Shown here: one piece after another, positions 7,413 to 16,831 of the stretch
Layout of the letters: every line of letters starts with the position of its first letter
Position numbering within the stretch: position 1 is the first letter of the stretch
Assembly (NCBI GenBank): GCA_023398155.1
Contig: JAEWSV010000012.1
Location: 1-18,415 of the forward strand
Reading direction: 5' to 3'
Source of the DNA: Spirochaetota bacterium
GTDB taxonomy: Bacteria; Spirochaetota; Spirochaetia; Treponematales; Breznakiellaceae
DNA: 18,415 nucleotides
The notes under the pieces: model-generated
Databases searched by the model: none
Told to the model about the DNA's origin: nothing
Seen by the model: only the letters and a program-made list of their open reading frames with translations
Program-made: the position numbers and the translations under genes

Positions 7413-7871
7413 ATGGAAGAGGCGGTACGCGCGTCCCTCGAACTTTCCACGAGAGTCAAATTCGTCCGCATCGCCTTGAACGGCGGCGACGGGACGCCCG
7501 ACATCAGGGTCGTCTTCAACCTGAAGCGGAGATCGAAGACCGGCACCCTTCCGAAGGCCTTCGCGCCGATGGCCGAAGGATTCGCCACGTATATCGGAAC
7601 CAACAAATCTTCCCGCAAGACCGCGCAAGCCTTGGCTGACCCGCGATGCGCCCTCTATTACGAAGACACCGTGCGTTACCAAGGGCTGACCCTCTACGGC
7701 GCGTTGGAATCGGTGGAGGATCGGGCGGTAAAGGCGAAGCTCTGGAAGAAAGGCTGGGAAATGTATTATCCGGGCGGCCTGGACGGCGGCGACTTCCAAG
7801 TCTTCCGTTTCGTACCCGTGCGGGGCCGCTATTACCACGGGCTCCATGTGCAAGAATTCGCGGCCGAATGA
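7413..7871 (+). CDS. Pyridoxamine 5'-phosphate oxidase-family flavin-binding protein
   Basis: A 152-residue protein with the split-barrel fold of the PNPOx-like family, which usually binds FMN (sometimes F420 or haem) and serves in redox or stress functions rather than true vitamin B6 synthesis. The segment TYIGTNKSSRKTAQALADPR (about residues 54-73) matches the family's phosphate-contacting stretch of strand, Ser-Arg-Lys and a helix ending in DPR. It is followed by the ALYYED strand and a second barrel half with QGLTLYGALE. GGAGG 6 nt upstream fixes the ATG at 7413. It is the first gene behind the palindromic promoter, and its stop overlaps the start of the MarR gene. The substrate is unknown. 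An oxidative or electrophile response would suit the pairing, but that is inference. Confidence 0.8.
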   Translation: MEEAVRASLELSTRVKFVRIALNGGDGTPDIRVVFNLKRRSKTGTLPKAFAPMAEGFATYIGTNKSSRKTAQALADPRCALYYEDTVRYQGLTLYGALESVEDRAVKAKLWKKGWEMYYPGGLDGGDFQVFRFVPVRGRYYHGLHVQEFAAE

Positions 7872-8371
7872 TGGCTAACCGCGATGGCGTCGGCGCAGCC
7901 GAGGTCTCCAGAGGCGGCCGTACTTCGGCCGATCCCAAGGAACGGCGCGGGGGTTTCTTACTCTCGCGAGTCTCGCGGGCCATGGCCAAGCGGTTCGCCT
8001 CGCTCATGAAGGAGGAGGGGCTGGAAGAGATCGGGAGCGGCGAAGGCCGCCTCGTGTACCTGCTCTGGAAAGACGGGCCTCTGCGGCAGGGAGAACTCGC
8101 CGAACGGGCAAGGATCGATAAATCGACCCTCGCCCTCACCCTGGCCCGCATGGGGCGGAAAGGCCTGGTTTCCCGCGCCCGCGCGGGAGACGACGCCCGC
8201 GCCGTGATCGTCGCCTTGGGCAAGGACGCGGCCGCGCACGGGGAGGCCTATCGGCGCGTTTCCGAGAAAATGGGCGAGGTTTTCTATCGAGGCATCGGTG
8301 AACCGGACATCGACGCGTTCGAACGGACCTTGGCGAGAATTCTCGAGAATGTCGAGGAAAAGGAGATGTAA
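7868..8371 (+). CDS. MarR-family transcriptional regulator
   Basis: A 167-residue winged-helix repressor of the MarR type. After a polar N-terminal stretch of about 28 residues come the dimerisation helix (LLSRVSRAMAKRFASLMKEE), a helix-turn-helix at about residues 72-100 (LRQGELAERARIDKSTLALT, then LARMGRKGL), a wing with the typical Arg and Asp residues (SRARAGDDAR), and a C-terminal dimerisation helix. Two ATG codons in tandem (7868 and 7871) both overlap the upstream stop, so translation is probably coupled. Either may be used. The palindrome upstream of the pair is its likely operator, giving autoregulation. The ligand is not predictable. The kinase gene downstream starts 67 bp later and may or may not be co-transcribed. 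Confidence 0.88.
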   Translation: MMANRDGVGAAEVSRGGRTSADPKERRGGFLLSRVSRAMAKRFASLMKEEGLEEIGSGEGRLVYLLWKDGPLRQGELAERARIDKSTLALTLARMGRKGLVSRARAGDDARAVIVALGKDAAAHGEAYRRVSEKMGEVFYRGIGEPDIDAFERTLARILENVEEKEM

Positions 8372-8438
8372 CGCGCCGCGATGCCGATAGTAATAGGACG
8401 AGGCCGGAGCGCCCGTACTTTTATATCGGAGATACCGA

Positions 8439-10181
8439 GTGGATCGATCGGCCAGGAGGCGGCGAGCGCCGAAACACCTTTCCATCAGGGCGGCCCTGAC
8501 GCTCGCGGTCTGCACGGCAGCCGTTCCTCCCGCTGCCATCATCGTTCTCACCAGTCTGGAGCACGGCGAAGAGGTCAAGGATCACGCGAGGGAACAGGTG
8601 GAGCGACAAGCGCTCGCCTTCGAGGCGATCCAGACGCGGTCCGCCGCTTCCACGCGCCAGCTGCTCCGCACCTTGGCATCCCTACCCGCCTTCCAGCAGG
8701 GAGATCGGCCATCAATGGCGCAGATCCTGCATTCCGTCCATGAGATCAGTCCCGAATACGTCAACCTCAGCGCCGTGGACGAGCGGGGTTTCGTGACCGC
8801 CTCTTCGCTATTGCCTCCCGGAGTCGACCTCAGTCTCCGGCCCCACGTCCGTCGCGCCCTCTCCGAACGCCGCTTCGTCGCCGGCGATTACTTCCTAAAT
8901 CTCGTAGACGAAAAACCTTCGTTCGCGTATGCCGCCCCGCAGTTCGACCATGACGGGCGGCTCATCGGCGCCCTCACCGCGACGTTACGGCTGGATTCCT
9001 TCGATCACCTGTTCGATCGACTCAGGCTGCCCGAAGATTCCTTCCTCGGTTTGGTGGACTCGGCCGGCACCCGCCTGTACTTCTACCCGCCGAAGGGCAC
9101 GAACCCCACCGGCCGCCCGATCAAACCGAGCGTCTGGGAAAAGCTCCGCGCCGATGAAGCACGGAGCGCTTTCGTCGATACGGGAAGCGACGGCATTACC
9201 CGGCTCTTCGGCTTCAAGAAGCTGAAACTCGAAGAGGGGGAGGAGCCCTACATCTACCTCGTCTACGCCGTTCCCGTATCCGCTCTGCTCGCGAAGAGTC
9301 GAGCCGTCCTCGCGCGGAACCTCCTCCTCATGGCGGCGTCGACGACGCTCTCCATCGTCTTCACCGTTTTCCTCTCCCAATGGCTCTTCGGCGCGCGGCT
9401 GGCGCTCATCATCGAGACCACGACGCGGCTACGGGAAGGGGATCTGAGCGCGCGGGTCAATATCGGGAACGACGACTCCGACCTCGCCCAGATCGGTACG
9501 GCCTTGGACTCCATGGCGGAAACCCTGGAACTGCGGGACGCGGAAAAGGAGGAAGTCGCCCGGTCGCTCGCCGCTTCCCTCGCCCAAAAAGACGTTCTCC
9601 TCAAGGAGGTCCACCACCGCGTGAAGAACAACCTCCAGATGGTGTTGAGCCTGGTACGTCTCCAAGAGGATGGTCACGGGGACATCGTCGAATTCCGGAA
9701 GAATATTGAAAGCCGGATCACCGCGATGGCGGTCGCCCACGAAATGCTCTACGAGGCGGGCGACGTCGGCGTCGTAGACCTCGGCCGCTACAGTCAACGC
9801 ATCATAGACCTCGTTTCGTCCGTCTGGAAGGCGTCGGTCCAGATCGAGCTCCAAGCGGATGAGGTTCGCTGTAATCTGGATACGGCTATTCCGTTCGGCC
9901 TCGCGCTCAACGAACTAACCGTCAATGCCTTCAAGCACGCCTTCGCCGTAACGGGAAGCGGCCGCCTCTCCGTTTCCATCCGGAAGCGCGACGGCGAAGT
10001 CACCCTTGAAGTGGCGGACGACGGGCCGGGCTTGCCCGCCGATTTCTCCATGGCGTCGTCGGGCCTAGGGCTCCAGCTTACGCAAGCCCTCTCCCTCCAG
10101 CTCAACGGAAGACTATCGTGGCAAACCGGCTGCGGGCAGCGCTTCAACCTCACGTTCCCGGCGGCGGGAAGGCTCGCCTAG
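8439..10181 (+). CDS. Membrane sensor histidine kinase, dCache-HAMP-HisKA_2-HATPase
   Basis: This 580-residue kinase starts with GTG at 8439 behind a weak CGGAGA site. An Arg-rich start precedes the first membrane helix (about residues 15-40). The outside region to about 290 has the pattern of a dCache sensor, with YVNLSAVDERG, then PHVRRALSERRFVAGDYF, then an AAPQFDHDGRLIGAL strand. The second helix lies at about 294-318, followed by a HAMP linker (about 320-372). The H box KEVHHRVKNNLQ has His392/His393 and belongs to the HisKA_2 type. The ATPase domain has the N box NELTVNAFKHAF (491 on), DDGPG (527-531) and SGLGLQL. A small extracellular ligand is likely sensed. No response regulator is encoded nearby, so its partner is elsewhere. 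Confidence 0.92.
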   Translation: MDRSARRRRAPKHLSIRAALTLAVCTAAVPPAAIIVLTSLEHGEEVKDHAREQVERQALAFEAIQTRSAASTRQLLRTLASLPAFQQGDRPSMAQILHSVHEISPEYVNLSAVDERGFVTASSLLPPGVDLSLRPHVRRALSERRFVAGDYFLNLVDEKPSFAYAAPQFDHDGRLIGALTATLRLDSFDHLFDRLRLPEDSFLGLVDSAGTRLYFYPPKGTNPTGRPIKPSVWEKLRADEARSAFVDTGSDGITRLFGFKKLKLEEGEEPYIYLVYAVPVSALLAKSRAVLARNLLLMAASTTLSIVFTVFLSQWLFGARLALIIETTTRLREGDLSARVNIGNDDSDLAQIGTALDSMAETLELRDAEKEEVARSLAASLAQKDVLLKEVHHRVKNNLQMVLSLVRLQEDGHGDIVEFRKNIESRITAMAVAHEMLYEAGDVGVVDLGRYSQRIIDLVSSVWKASVQIELQADEVRCNLDTAIPFGLALNELTVNAFKHAFAVTGSGRLSVSIRKRDGEVTLEVADDGPGLPADFSMASSGLGLQLTQALSLQLNGRLSWQTGCGQRFNLTFPAAGRLA

Positions 10182-10218
10182 CGGAATAGACTACTCCGCG
10201 CGCGAATCGATAATCCGG

Positions 10219-11850
10219 TTAGGAGAGCGCGCCGACTCGTTCCAAGTCGCCGCGGAGGTTTTCGACATGTTCGATGTTGCGGTCTCCGTGCATGCGCACC
10301 CCTTTGAGTTCTTCAAGGATAAGGCTGAAGGCCGAACGCATAGCCGTCGTCGCCTCTTCGATATTCCGCGTCCGTTCGATCACCTCCCGCATACTCCGCT
10401 TCGAACCTTCCACCCCGGCCTCGGCCGCTTCAACGACCTCCCGCGTGCTCGTCGTGAGTCCGGAAACCCTCCCGACGGAAGCCAGGATATCCCCCGAGCC
10501 GACGGACAGTTCCTGCATTCCTGACAGCAAGTCCTCCATCATGCGCGAAATCCCTTCTATTTCCGTGACGACGTTGGCGAAAAAGGCCGCGCTTTCGGTC
10601 GATGCGTTCTGGGCCTCGGAAATGGATTGAGAGGTCGAAGCGAGCATCTCGGCGATGGTCGTGGACCCGTCGGCGGCTTCGCGGGACAAGGTGCGGATTT
10701 CGCCCGCGATGACCTTGAACCCCCTCCCCGCGGCGCCGAGATGGGCGGCCTCGATCGATGCGTTCATGCCGAGCAGGTTCGTCCGTTCGGCGACTTCGGA
10801 AATGAGCACGTTCATTTCTTTCATGCGCTCAGCGGAGGAGGCGATCCGGGAAACGGCCGTCTTGATGGCGCCCAGCCGCGCGGCGGTTTCGCGCGCTATC
10901 GACCTGAGCCGTTCCAGGGAGTCATGCTTGTCCCGCGACGAGGCAGCGATAGTATCGAGGGCGCGGGCCATTTGCTCCACGGAAGACGATTCCGCGGACA
11001 CTTCCTTGGAATACGACTCCAGGGCCACGCGGACCCGCGCCTGCGCCTGCGCGTTCTTATCGTTCACCGTGAAGGCTTCGTTGAGCGCTCCGTTCAGCAC
11101 CTGGACGCCCTCCGCCGTCCCCGCGGCAAGGGACTCGAGGCGCGCGACGGCTTCCGCGGTGCGCTCGGCCCCCGCCGCGATCCCCCGTCCGCTTTCCAGG
11201 ATAAGGTCCTTCGCGCGGAGGATGGCCGCGCGCGTCTTTTCGTAGCGGCGGTCGGCCGCCGCGCCCTCGCTCTCGCTCGCGTCCATGAGCGAGGTTTGTG
11301 TCCTCACCAGGACCGCCGCGCAGATTCCGCCCAGCGCGACTAGAAGAAGGCTGGTCGCCAGCGATTGGGCGTCCAGCAGGGTCGGCCTGCCGCCCTGGGC
11401 GGGAAGGACGTCCACGAGGTACACGACGAAAATCTCGGCGACGTTGAGGAGCGTGAGGACGCCGATCAACCGAGGATCATCGCCGACGAGGCCGGCTACG
11501 ATGAGCAGGAAAAGGCCGAGCGTCCCGTAGACGTAGCACTCGTAGATGCTTACGTATTGGTCGAATTTGATGGCGAAGAACATCACCGCGAAGAGGGCAA
11601 TGAGGAAGATGTTCGTCGCGGTCGAATAGCGCCCCGTTCGGACGAGGGCGAGCACTCCGGCGCAGAGGATGGTGAGGACTATGACGAGGGCGGCCACGAC
11701 GACCGCCCCGGTCGCTGCCATGATCGCGCCGAGGGCTATGCCGAGCAGGCCTACCGAAAGCACGACCCAGGAGAGCATGGACGCCTTACGCGCAACCATC
11801 TTGGATCTTTTGCCGTATACTTGTGTCAGAAAAGCGATGAACCTTTTCAT
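10219..11850 (-). CDS. Methyl-accepting chemotaxis-type receptor with six N-terminal membrane helices
   Basis: A 543-residue chemoreceptor-like protein. Residues about 20-185 form six hydrophobic helices with only short loops, so there is no sizeable periplasmic ligand domain, and no HAMP domain is evident. The remainder is long coiled coil ending in the signalling hairpin. The tip reads AERTNLLGMNASIEAAHLGAAGRGFKV (about residues 350-380), clearly the MCP contact region for CheA/CheW but with His-Leu where many receptors have Arg-Ala. I chose the ATG at 11850. The frame extends to a TTG at 11922, but the added residues are polar and lack a ribosome binding site, while GGGGGA precedes 11850 closely. 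It may sense membrane or cytoplasmic state. It converges with the histidine kinase gene across about 37 bp. Confidence 0.88.
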   Translation of the reverse strand: MKRFIAFLTQVYGKRSKMVARKASMLSWVVLSVGLLGIALGAIMAATGAVVVAALVIVLTILCAGVLALVRTGRYSTATNIFLIALFAVMFFAIKFDQYVSIYECYVYGTLGLFLLIVAGLVGDDPRLIGVLTLLNVAEIFVVYLVDVLPAQGGRPTLLDAQSLATSLLLVALGGICAAVLVRTQTSLMDASESEGAAADRRYEKTRAAILRAKDLILESGRGIAAGAERTAEAVARLESLAAGTAEGVQVLNGALNEAFTVNDKNAQAQARVRVALESYSKEVSAESSSVEQMARALDTIAASSRDKHDSLERLRSIARETAARLGAIKTAVSRIASSAERMKEMNVLISEVAERTNLLGMNASIEAAHLGAAGRGFKVIAGEIRTLSREAADGSTTIAEMLASTSQSISEAQNASTESAAFFANVVTEIEGISRMMEDLLSGMQELSVGSGDILASVGRVSGLTTSTREVVEAAEAGVEGSKRSMREVIERTRNIEEATTAMRSAFSLILEELKGVRMHGDRNIEHVENLRGDLERVGALS

Positions 11851-11968
11851 AATCCCCCGTCCGTCCGCCGATACCTTGACCTTTTGATATCGAAGTTTGT
11901 GTTCACTCCGCCGGAAAAGCAAGCGTAGGAACGGAAGGGGGTCGCGGGGCCGGAATAGGTCCGACTGC

Positions 11969-12706
11969 CTACCGTGCGCCCGCGCTCCGGAGGAAGGCTT
12001 CCATGCTCGGACGGTCGGTGGCGGTCCCGTGCGATAGGCGGACCGTCCGCGGCGAAGCGGCGATCACCCGGCGCAGGCTTTCGGCGCAGGCGGCCTCATC
12101 CTCGTAGAACATGCCGAAGGAGAGGTCGCGCCCCGAGCCGCGCACGAGGTCCCCGACGAAGGCTTCCCCCGTGTCCAGGAAGATGCAGAGCGAATCCGCG
12201 GAATGGCCCGGCATGCGCACCGCCTTCCCCGCGAAGCCCAAGGGCGTCAGGTCCATCTCGTCGACGAATGTCAGATCCGGCTCTACGGGGGCGAGCTTCC
12301 ATTCCGGGGAGATCGCGTCGATGAACCGCCCCATCAGCGTGCGGGGCACTATCGGAGAGCTCGCGCCGCGCCTGAGGTAGCCGGCGGCCTCCGCCGTACA
12401 GACCACTTTCGCCCCGGTGAGCGCCTTCATCGCCGCGAGGCCGCCGACGTGGTCGGGATGGGCGTGCGTGACGACGATCACCGCGATATCTTCCGGCTTT
12501 TCGCCGGCCGCGGCGAGGGCCGCCGCGAGCTTCTTGCCGTCGGCGTCCATGCCGGCGTCGATGAGGAGATCGCCCCGCTCTCCTTGCACGACGAAGGCGT
12601 TGGCCGCGCCGAGCTTCAGCGTCTTTACCGTTTCACTACCCTCCCCGAACGCGCCGCAAGCGACCGTGCCCGCGAGCCCTATTCCGATCAAAATCGTTCC
12701 AATCAT
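11969..12706 (-). CDS. Exported metallo-beta-lactamase-fold hydrolase
   Basis: A 245-residue MBL-fold protein. Metal ligands are complete: His81, His83, Asp85 and His86 in THAHPDHVG, His168 in PGHSADS, Asp186 in VGDLV and His226 in LSHG. The arrangement fits a general di-zinc hydrolase (glyoxalase II-like, lactonase-like or similar); the substrate is not evident. The N-terminus is a hydrophobic stretch (residues 1-20) without early positive charge. TVAC at 14-17 could be a lipobox, since spirochaete lipoboxes are relaxed, or the segment could be a short signal peptide. AGGAGG a few bases upstream fixes the ATG at 12706. It lies upstream of the chemoreceptor gene on the same strand with about 118 bp between, and is divergent from aspS. 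Confidence 0.87.
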   Translation of the reverse strand: MIGTILIGIGLAGTVACGAFGEGSETVKTLKLGAANAFVVQGERGDLLIDAGMDADGKKLAAALAAAGEKPEDIAVIVVTHAHPDHVGGLAAMKALTGAKVVCTAEAAGYLRRGASSPIVPRTLMGRFIDAISPEWKLAPVEPDLTFVDEMDLTPLGFAGKAVRMPGHSADSLCIFLDTGEAFVGDLVRGSGRDLSFGMFYEDEAACAESLRRVIAASPRTVRLSHGTATDRPSMEAFLRSAGAR

Positions 12707-12796
12707 GATACCTCCTGTGCGATACCGCGAAGATAGGGAGCGGAGGAAATCGAATCATTATCGAATGTTAAGGAGGCCCGCATCTTTAAGCGGCCC

Positions 12797-12826
12797 TTGC
12801 GCGCTATCGCGCGGGGGCGATATAGT
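12797..12826 (+). promoter_or_regulatory. Putative promoter of aspS, close to the start codon
   Basis: TTGCGC (12797-12802) and TATAGT (12821-12826) are spaced 18 bp. Transcription would begin at about 12833-12835, at or next to the ATG at 12835, giving a leaderless or nearly leaderless message. Two short inverted repeats overlap it: GCGCG/CGCGC (12799-12812) and GGCGA/TCGCC (12816-12830). Confidence 0.5.
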
Positions 12827-12834
12827 CGCCTTCT

Positions 12835-14682
<1,848 letters not shown>

Positions 14683-14700
14683 AGAACTCGGCCCGTGTCG

Positions 14701-14731
14701 AAGCCCCGGCGTTGACCGCCGGGGCTTTTTT
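14701..14731 (+). terminator. Intrinsic terminator of aspS
   Basis: AAGCCCCGGC (14701-14710) pairs perfectly with GCCGGGGCTT (14718-14727), and a run of six T ends at 14731. It starts 18 nt after the aspS stop. It touches the stop codon of def on the other strand, but no T-run is present in that direction. Confidence 0.93.
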
Positions 14732-15254
14732 ATGCCATCGCGAAGGATCGGGACAGGATACGCGCTTCCTCGATCCTGAGTTCGGCGCCGGTGTCGGGAT
14801 TCCATACGGAGCCTTCGACCATCCGGTCGGTGTAGAGCACACCATCCAGGTGGTCGATCTCGTGCTGCAGGCACTTGGCCATGTAGCCTTCCGCCTCGAC
14901 CTCCCGTTCCTCTCCGTTCCGGTCCTGGTAGCGGACCTTCACGTTAAGGAAACGCGGCACTTTGCCTTGGAAGCCGTCCAAGGAAAGGCAACCTTCGATC
15001 TCGTATTGCGTCCCTGATCGTTCGACGATTTCCGGATTGACGAGCTCGTAGTATTCGTCCTGGGTATCGATGACGACGATGCGTTTCAATATCCCTACCT
15101 GGTTCGCGGCGAGGGCCGCCCCGTCGCCGCGGACTTTGAGCGTGTATGCCATATCGTCGATGATCGAATGGATGTTCTTATCGAAAACGCTCACGGGCGC
15201 GGCCTTCTCCCGCAGTTCCCGCGCGCCGAATTGCAAAACCTTAAGCTTCTTCAA
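14730..15254 (-). CDS. def: Peptide deformylase
   Basis: A 174-residue metalloenzyme that removes the formyl group from new proteins. All three family motifs are present: GAALAANQ (residues 45-52, a variant of GxGLAAxQ with Ala in place of the second Gly), EGCLS (87-91) with metal-binding Cys89, and QHEIDH (130-135) with His131 and His135 as ligands and Glu132 as catalytic base. The start is a TTG at 15254, chosen because GGGAGGG lies 6 nt upstream and the translation MKKLKVLQFG is the usual N-terminus. The gene follows the CDP-alcohol phosphatidyltransferase by 27 nt. Its ribosome binding site lies in one arm of a hairpin whose other arm is in that upstream gene. Confidence 0.95.
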   Translation of the reverse strand: MKKLKVLQFGARELREKAAPVSVFDKNIHSIIDDMAYTLKVRGDGAALAANQVGILKRIVVIDTQDEYYELVNPEIVERSGTQYEIEGCLSLDGFQGKVPRFLNVKVRYQDRNGEEREVEAEGYMAKCLQHEIDHLDGVLYTDRMVEGSVWNPDTGAELRIEEARILSRSFAMA

Positions 15255-15260
15255 ACAACG

Positions 15261-15295
15261 CCCTCCCGGAATGATGCGCGATCATACCGGGAGGG
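15261..15295 (-). promoter_or_regulatory. Hairpin masking the def ribosome binding site
   Basis: CCCTCCCGG (15261-15269) and CCGGGAGGG (15287-15295) are perfectly complementary, extended inward after one mismatch by five more pairs (15271-15275 with 15281-15285). In the minus-strand message, the 3' arm contains the GGGAGGG Shine-Dalgarno sequence of def. The 5' arm codes for the last residues of the upstream protein, whose TGA stop is at 15284-15282. A ribosome finishing the upstream gene would open the stem. Confidence 0.7.
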
Positions 15296-15875
15296 TCGGC
15301 GCTTGGGCAATGCGGTTCCGGCGGGAGCGGCCGGCGCGAGCCTTCGGCGCGGGCCGCCGTTCAGCCGATAAGCGCCCGAGGTTCTCCGCTGCCGACGCGG
15401 ATAAGTACAGCGCGGTCCCCGCTATGAGCCAGGGCTCCGCCCCGCGGGCGGCGGCCGCGATACCGGAGTCGAACCAGGCGCCTGAACTTCCGAATAGGGC
15501 TAGGGCGTAGAGCAGGGCTCCGTCGTACTTTCCGAGCCGGGTGTAGACCGGTCGCCCGGCTCTTCGATGGACGTATTTCCAGGAGCCGAAGGCCGCGACC
15601 ATAGAGAGGGCGACGAAGAGGTAGCGCGGTTCGTCAATGGCGAGAATCAGCGCGGCGATGGAGAGGACCGCGAAGTCGCACCCCGAATCGATGCGCGCGC
15701 CCAGCGCGGAACTCGTTCCGAGCCACCGCGCCGCCCGCCCGTCAAGCAGATCCGTAGCCGCGATCGCGCACATGTACGGCAGCGCCGACTTTCCGCCCAT
15801 CCGCTGATCCAACGCCCAAGGCGCCATGAGCGCGAGTCTTGAAATACTGATCAGGTTCGCGATCCACGAGCGCAT
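15282..15875 (-). CDS. CDP-alcohol phosphatidyltransferase family protein
   Basis: A 197-residue membrane enzyme of phospholipid synthesis. It contains the complete family signature DxxDGxxAR(x)8GxxxDxxxD: Asp42, Asp45, Gly46, Ala49, Arg50, Gly59, Asp63 and Asp67. These residues bind metal and the CDP-linked lipid and carry out transfer of the phosphatidyl group to an alcohol. Several hydrophobic helices surround the motif, and the C-terminus is basic and probably cytoplasmic. Relatives include phosphatidylglycerophosphate synthase (PgsA) and phosphatidylserine, inositol or choline synthases; the acceptor cannot be told from the motif. The ATG at 15875 is preceded by AAGG on the minus strand. 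It lies upstream of def and is probably co-transcribed and translationally coupled to it. Confidence 0.88.
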   Translation of the reverse strand: MRSWIANLISISRLALMAPWALDQRMGGKSALPYMCAIAATDLLDGRAARWLGTSSALGARIDSGCDFAVLSIAALILAIDEPRYLFVALSMVAAFGSWKYVHRRAGRPVYTRLGKYDGALLYALALFGSSGAWFDSGIAAAARGAEPWLIAGTALYLSASAAENLGRLSAERRPAPKARAGRSRRNRIAQAPTLPV

Positions 15876-15934
15876 CCGCCGCTACCTTTTTATTTACTGC
15901 GAATTTATGGTCCATCATGCGGTAACCGGGTGAA

Positions 15935-15973
15935 GGAAAAGGAAGGCCGTCCGCCACCGAAGCCCGGACGGCC
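15935..15973 (-). terminator. Intrinsic terminator after the outer-membrane protein gene
   Basis: GGCCGTCCG (15945-15953) and CGGACGGCC (15965-15973) form a perfect 9-bp stem. Read on the minus strand it is followed by TTCCTTTTCC and lies 8 nt after the stop codon at 15981. On the plus strand CCCCTTTT follows, so weak bidirectional action is possible. Confidence 0.7.
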
Positions 15974-15980
15974 CCCCTTT

Positions 15981-16580
15981 TCAGAACCAACCGAAATCGA
16001 AGAGCAGAGACCCCGAGAGGCCGCGCATATCCTCGTCGTCGAAGCCCTCCAGGTCCAAGCCGTTGGTGTACCGATAGGTGACGCCGGCGCCCAACCGGAA
16101 GAACCGCGTGACGTTCAGGTACACGTTCGCTTCGGGTTCGAGGATGAAGAAGGCGCTCTCGTCATCGGCGCGGTAGTAGAAGTCCGAGACGGAACCGGCG
16201 CCGGCGAGGCAGCCGACGGAGAAGAAAACGAGCTCTTTCGGGAAAAAGTAGTACTCGGCCATGAAGCCGCCGTAGCCTAACCCGATCCGTTTCTCCTCGC
16301 CCTCGAAGACGGCCTTCGCCTCGGTATATCCCGTTCCGCAGCCGCCGAACCCGAGCGAGAGGCTGTCGTTGACGATGAGGCCGCCGCGCCCGCCCGCTAG
16401 GAAGGCGGGCTCGCCGCCGAGGGTCGTCCCGCGGAGTACCGGTCCGCCGTGGCCGCTGAAACGCAGGTCGGCGACGGAAAACAGGGTGCGCGGAGCTTCG
16501 TCGTCCCCGGCGAAGGCCGCCGGAGCCAGGACGAAGGCGAGCAGGGCGATTGTCGCGAATTTCGACAAGACCGACTTCAT
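15981..16580 (-). CDS. Putative outer-membrane beta-barrel protein
   Basis: A 199-residue exported protein with no family I can name. A clear signal peptide is present (Lys2, hydrophobic core 8-20, cleavage probably after AFA, Ala24). The mature part is rich in Gly, Tyr and Phe with alternating hydrophobic stretches that suit amphipathic strands (for example LGYGGFMAEYYFF, FRLGAGVTYRY, LSGSLLFDFGWF), and it ends in Trp-Phe, as many outer-membrane barrels do. The segment FRLGAGVTYRY resembles strands of small OmpW/OmpA-like barrels. It is too short for a porin and may be a small eight-strand barrel. The ATG at 16580 has AAGGAG 9 nt upstream. It is followed by a terminator, so it is probably a single-gene unit. 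The function is unknown. Confidence 0.72.
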   Translation of the reverse strand: MKSVLSKFATIALLAFVLAPAAFAGDDEAPRTLFSVADLRFSGHGGPVLRGTTLGGEPAFLAGGRGGLIVNDSLSLGFGGCGTGYTEAKAVFEGEEKRIGLGYGGFMAEYYFFPKELVFFSVGCLAGAGSVSDFYYRADDESAFFILEPEANVYLNVTRFFRLGAGVTYRYTNGLDLEGFDDEDMRGLSGSLLFDFGWF

Positions 16581-16831
16581 GAGGAACTCTCCTTGAAGAC
16601 ATCGCTCGGAAACGGCCGCGAGGCCCGGACCGGAGCGGTCTTCGCGACGCTATGGTCGCGCGTTGTCGTCCGGAGCGCCATCAACCCCGTGGGCGTTGGG
16701 CGCTCCCCAGCTCCTCCCCTGGTTTTAACTAGGGCGAGGATGAATAATAAACACGGGAGCCCGCGAAAGGAAACACAAAAAAAACGCCTATTCGTATACC
16801 GTCAGCGGAGACGCCGATGAAATACATAACA
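16581..16831. other. Intergenic region between divergent genes, with inverted repeats
   Basis: About 320 bp separate the outer-membrane protein gene from the DUF1801-type gene. No convincing gene or tRNA is visible. It holds CGCGAC/GTCGCG (16643-16660), GGAGCGCC/GGCGCTCC (16672-16706) and CCCT-GGTT/AAC-TAGGG (16717-16734), plus an A-rich stretch with eight consecutive A near 16777-16784. A 26-codon frame at 16740-16820 is very basic and probably not a gene. The repeats would fall in the leader of the outer-membrane protein if its promoter lies in the AT-rich part. Confidence 0.5.

Noticed and set aside
10181..10199. GCGGA/TCCGC inverted repeat between the kinase and chemoreceptor genes as a bidirectional terminator
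   Set aside because: Only five continuous pairs, an internal mismatch and no T-run on either strand.
11851..11922. TTG-initiated extension of the chemoreceptor
   Set aside because: No ribosome binding site before it and the added residues are polar. The ATG at 11850 precedes the natural N-terminus.
12768..12780. AAGGAGG upstream of aspS as a ribosome binding site
   Set aside because: No start codon of a sensible frame follows at the right distance, and it is about 60 nt before the aspS ATG.
16740..16820. 26-codon frame with ATG and a weak GGCGAGG site, ending in a run of Arg
   Set aside because: Very basic low-complexity product, contains an A8 tract, and lies in a region better explained as leader or promoter DNA. 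No support for expression.
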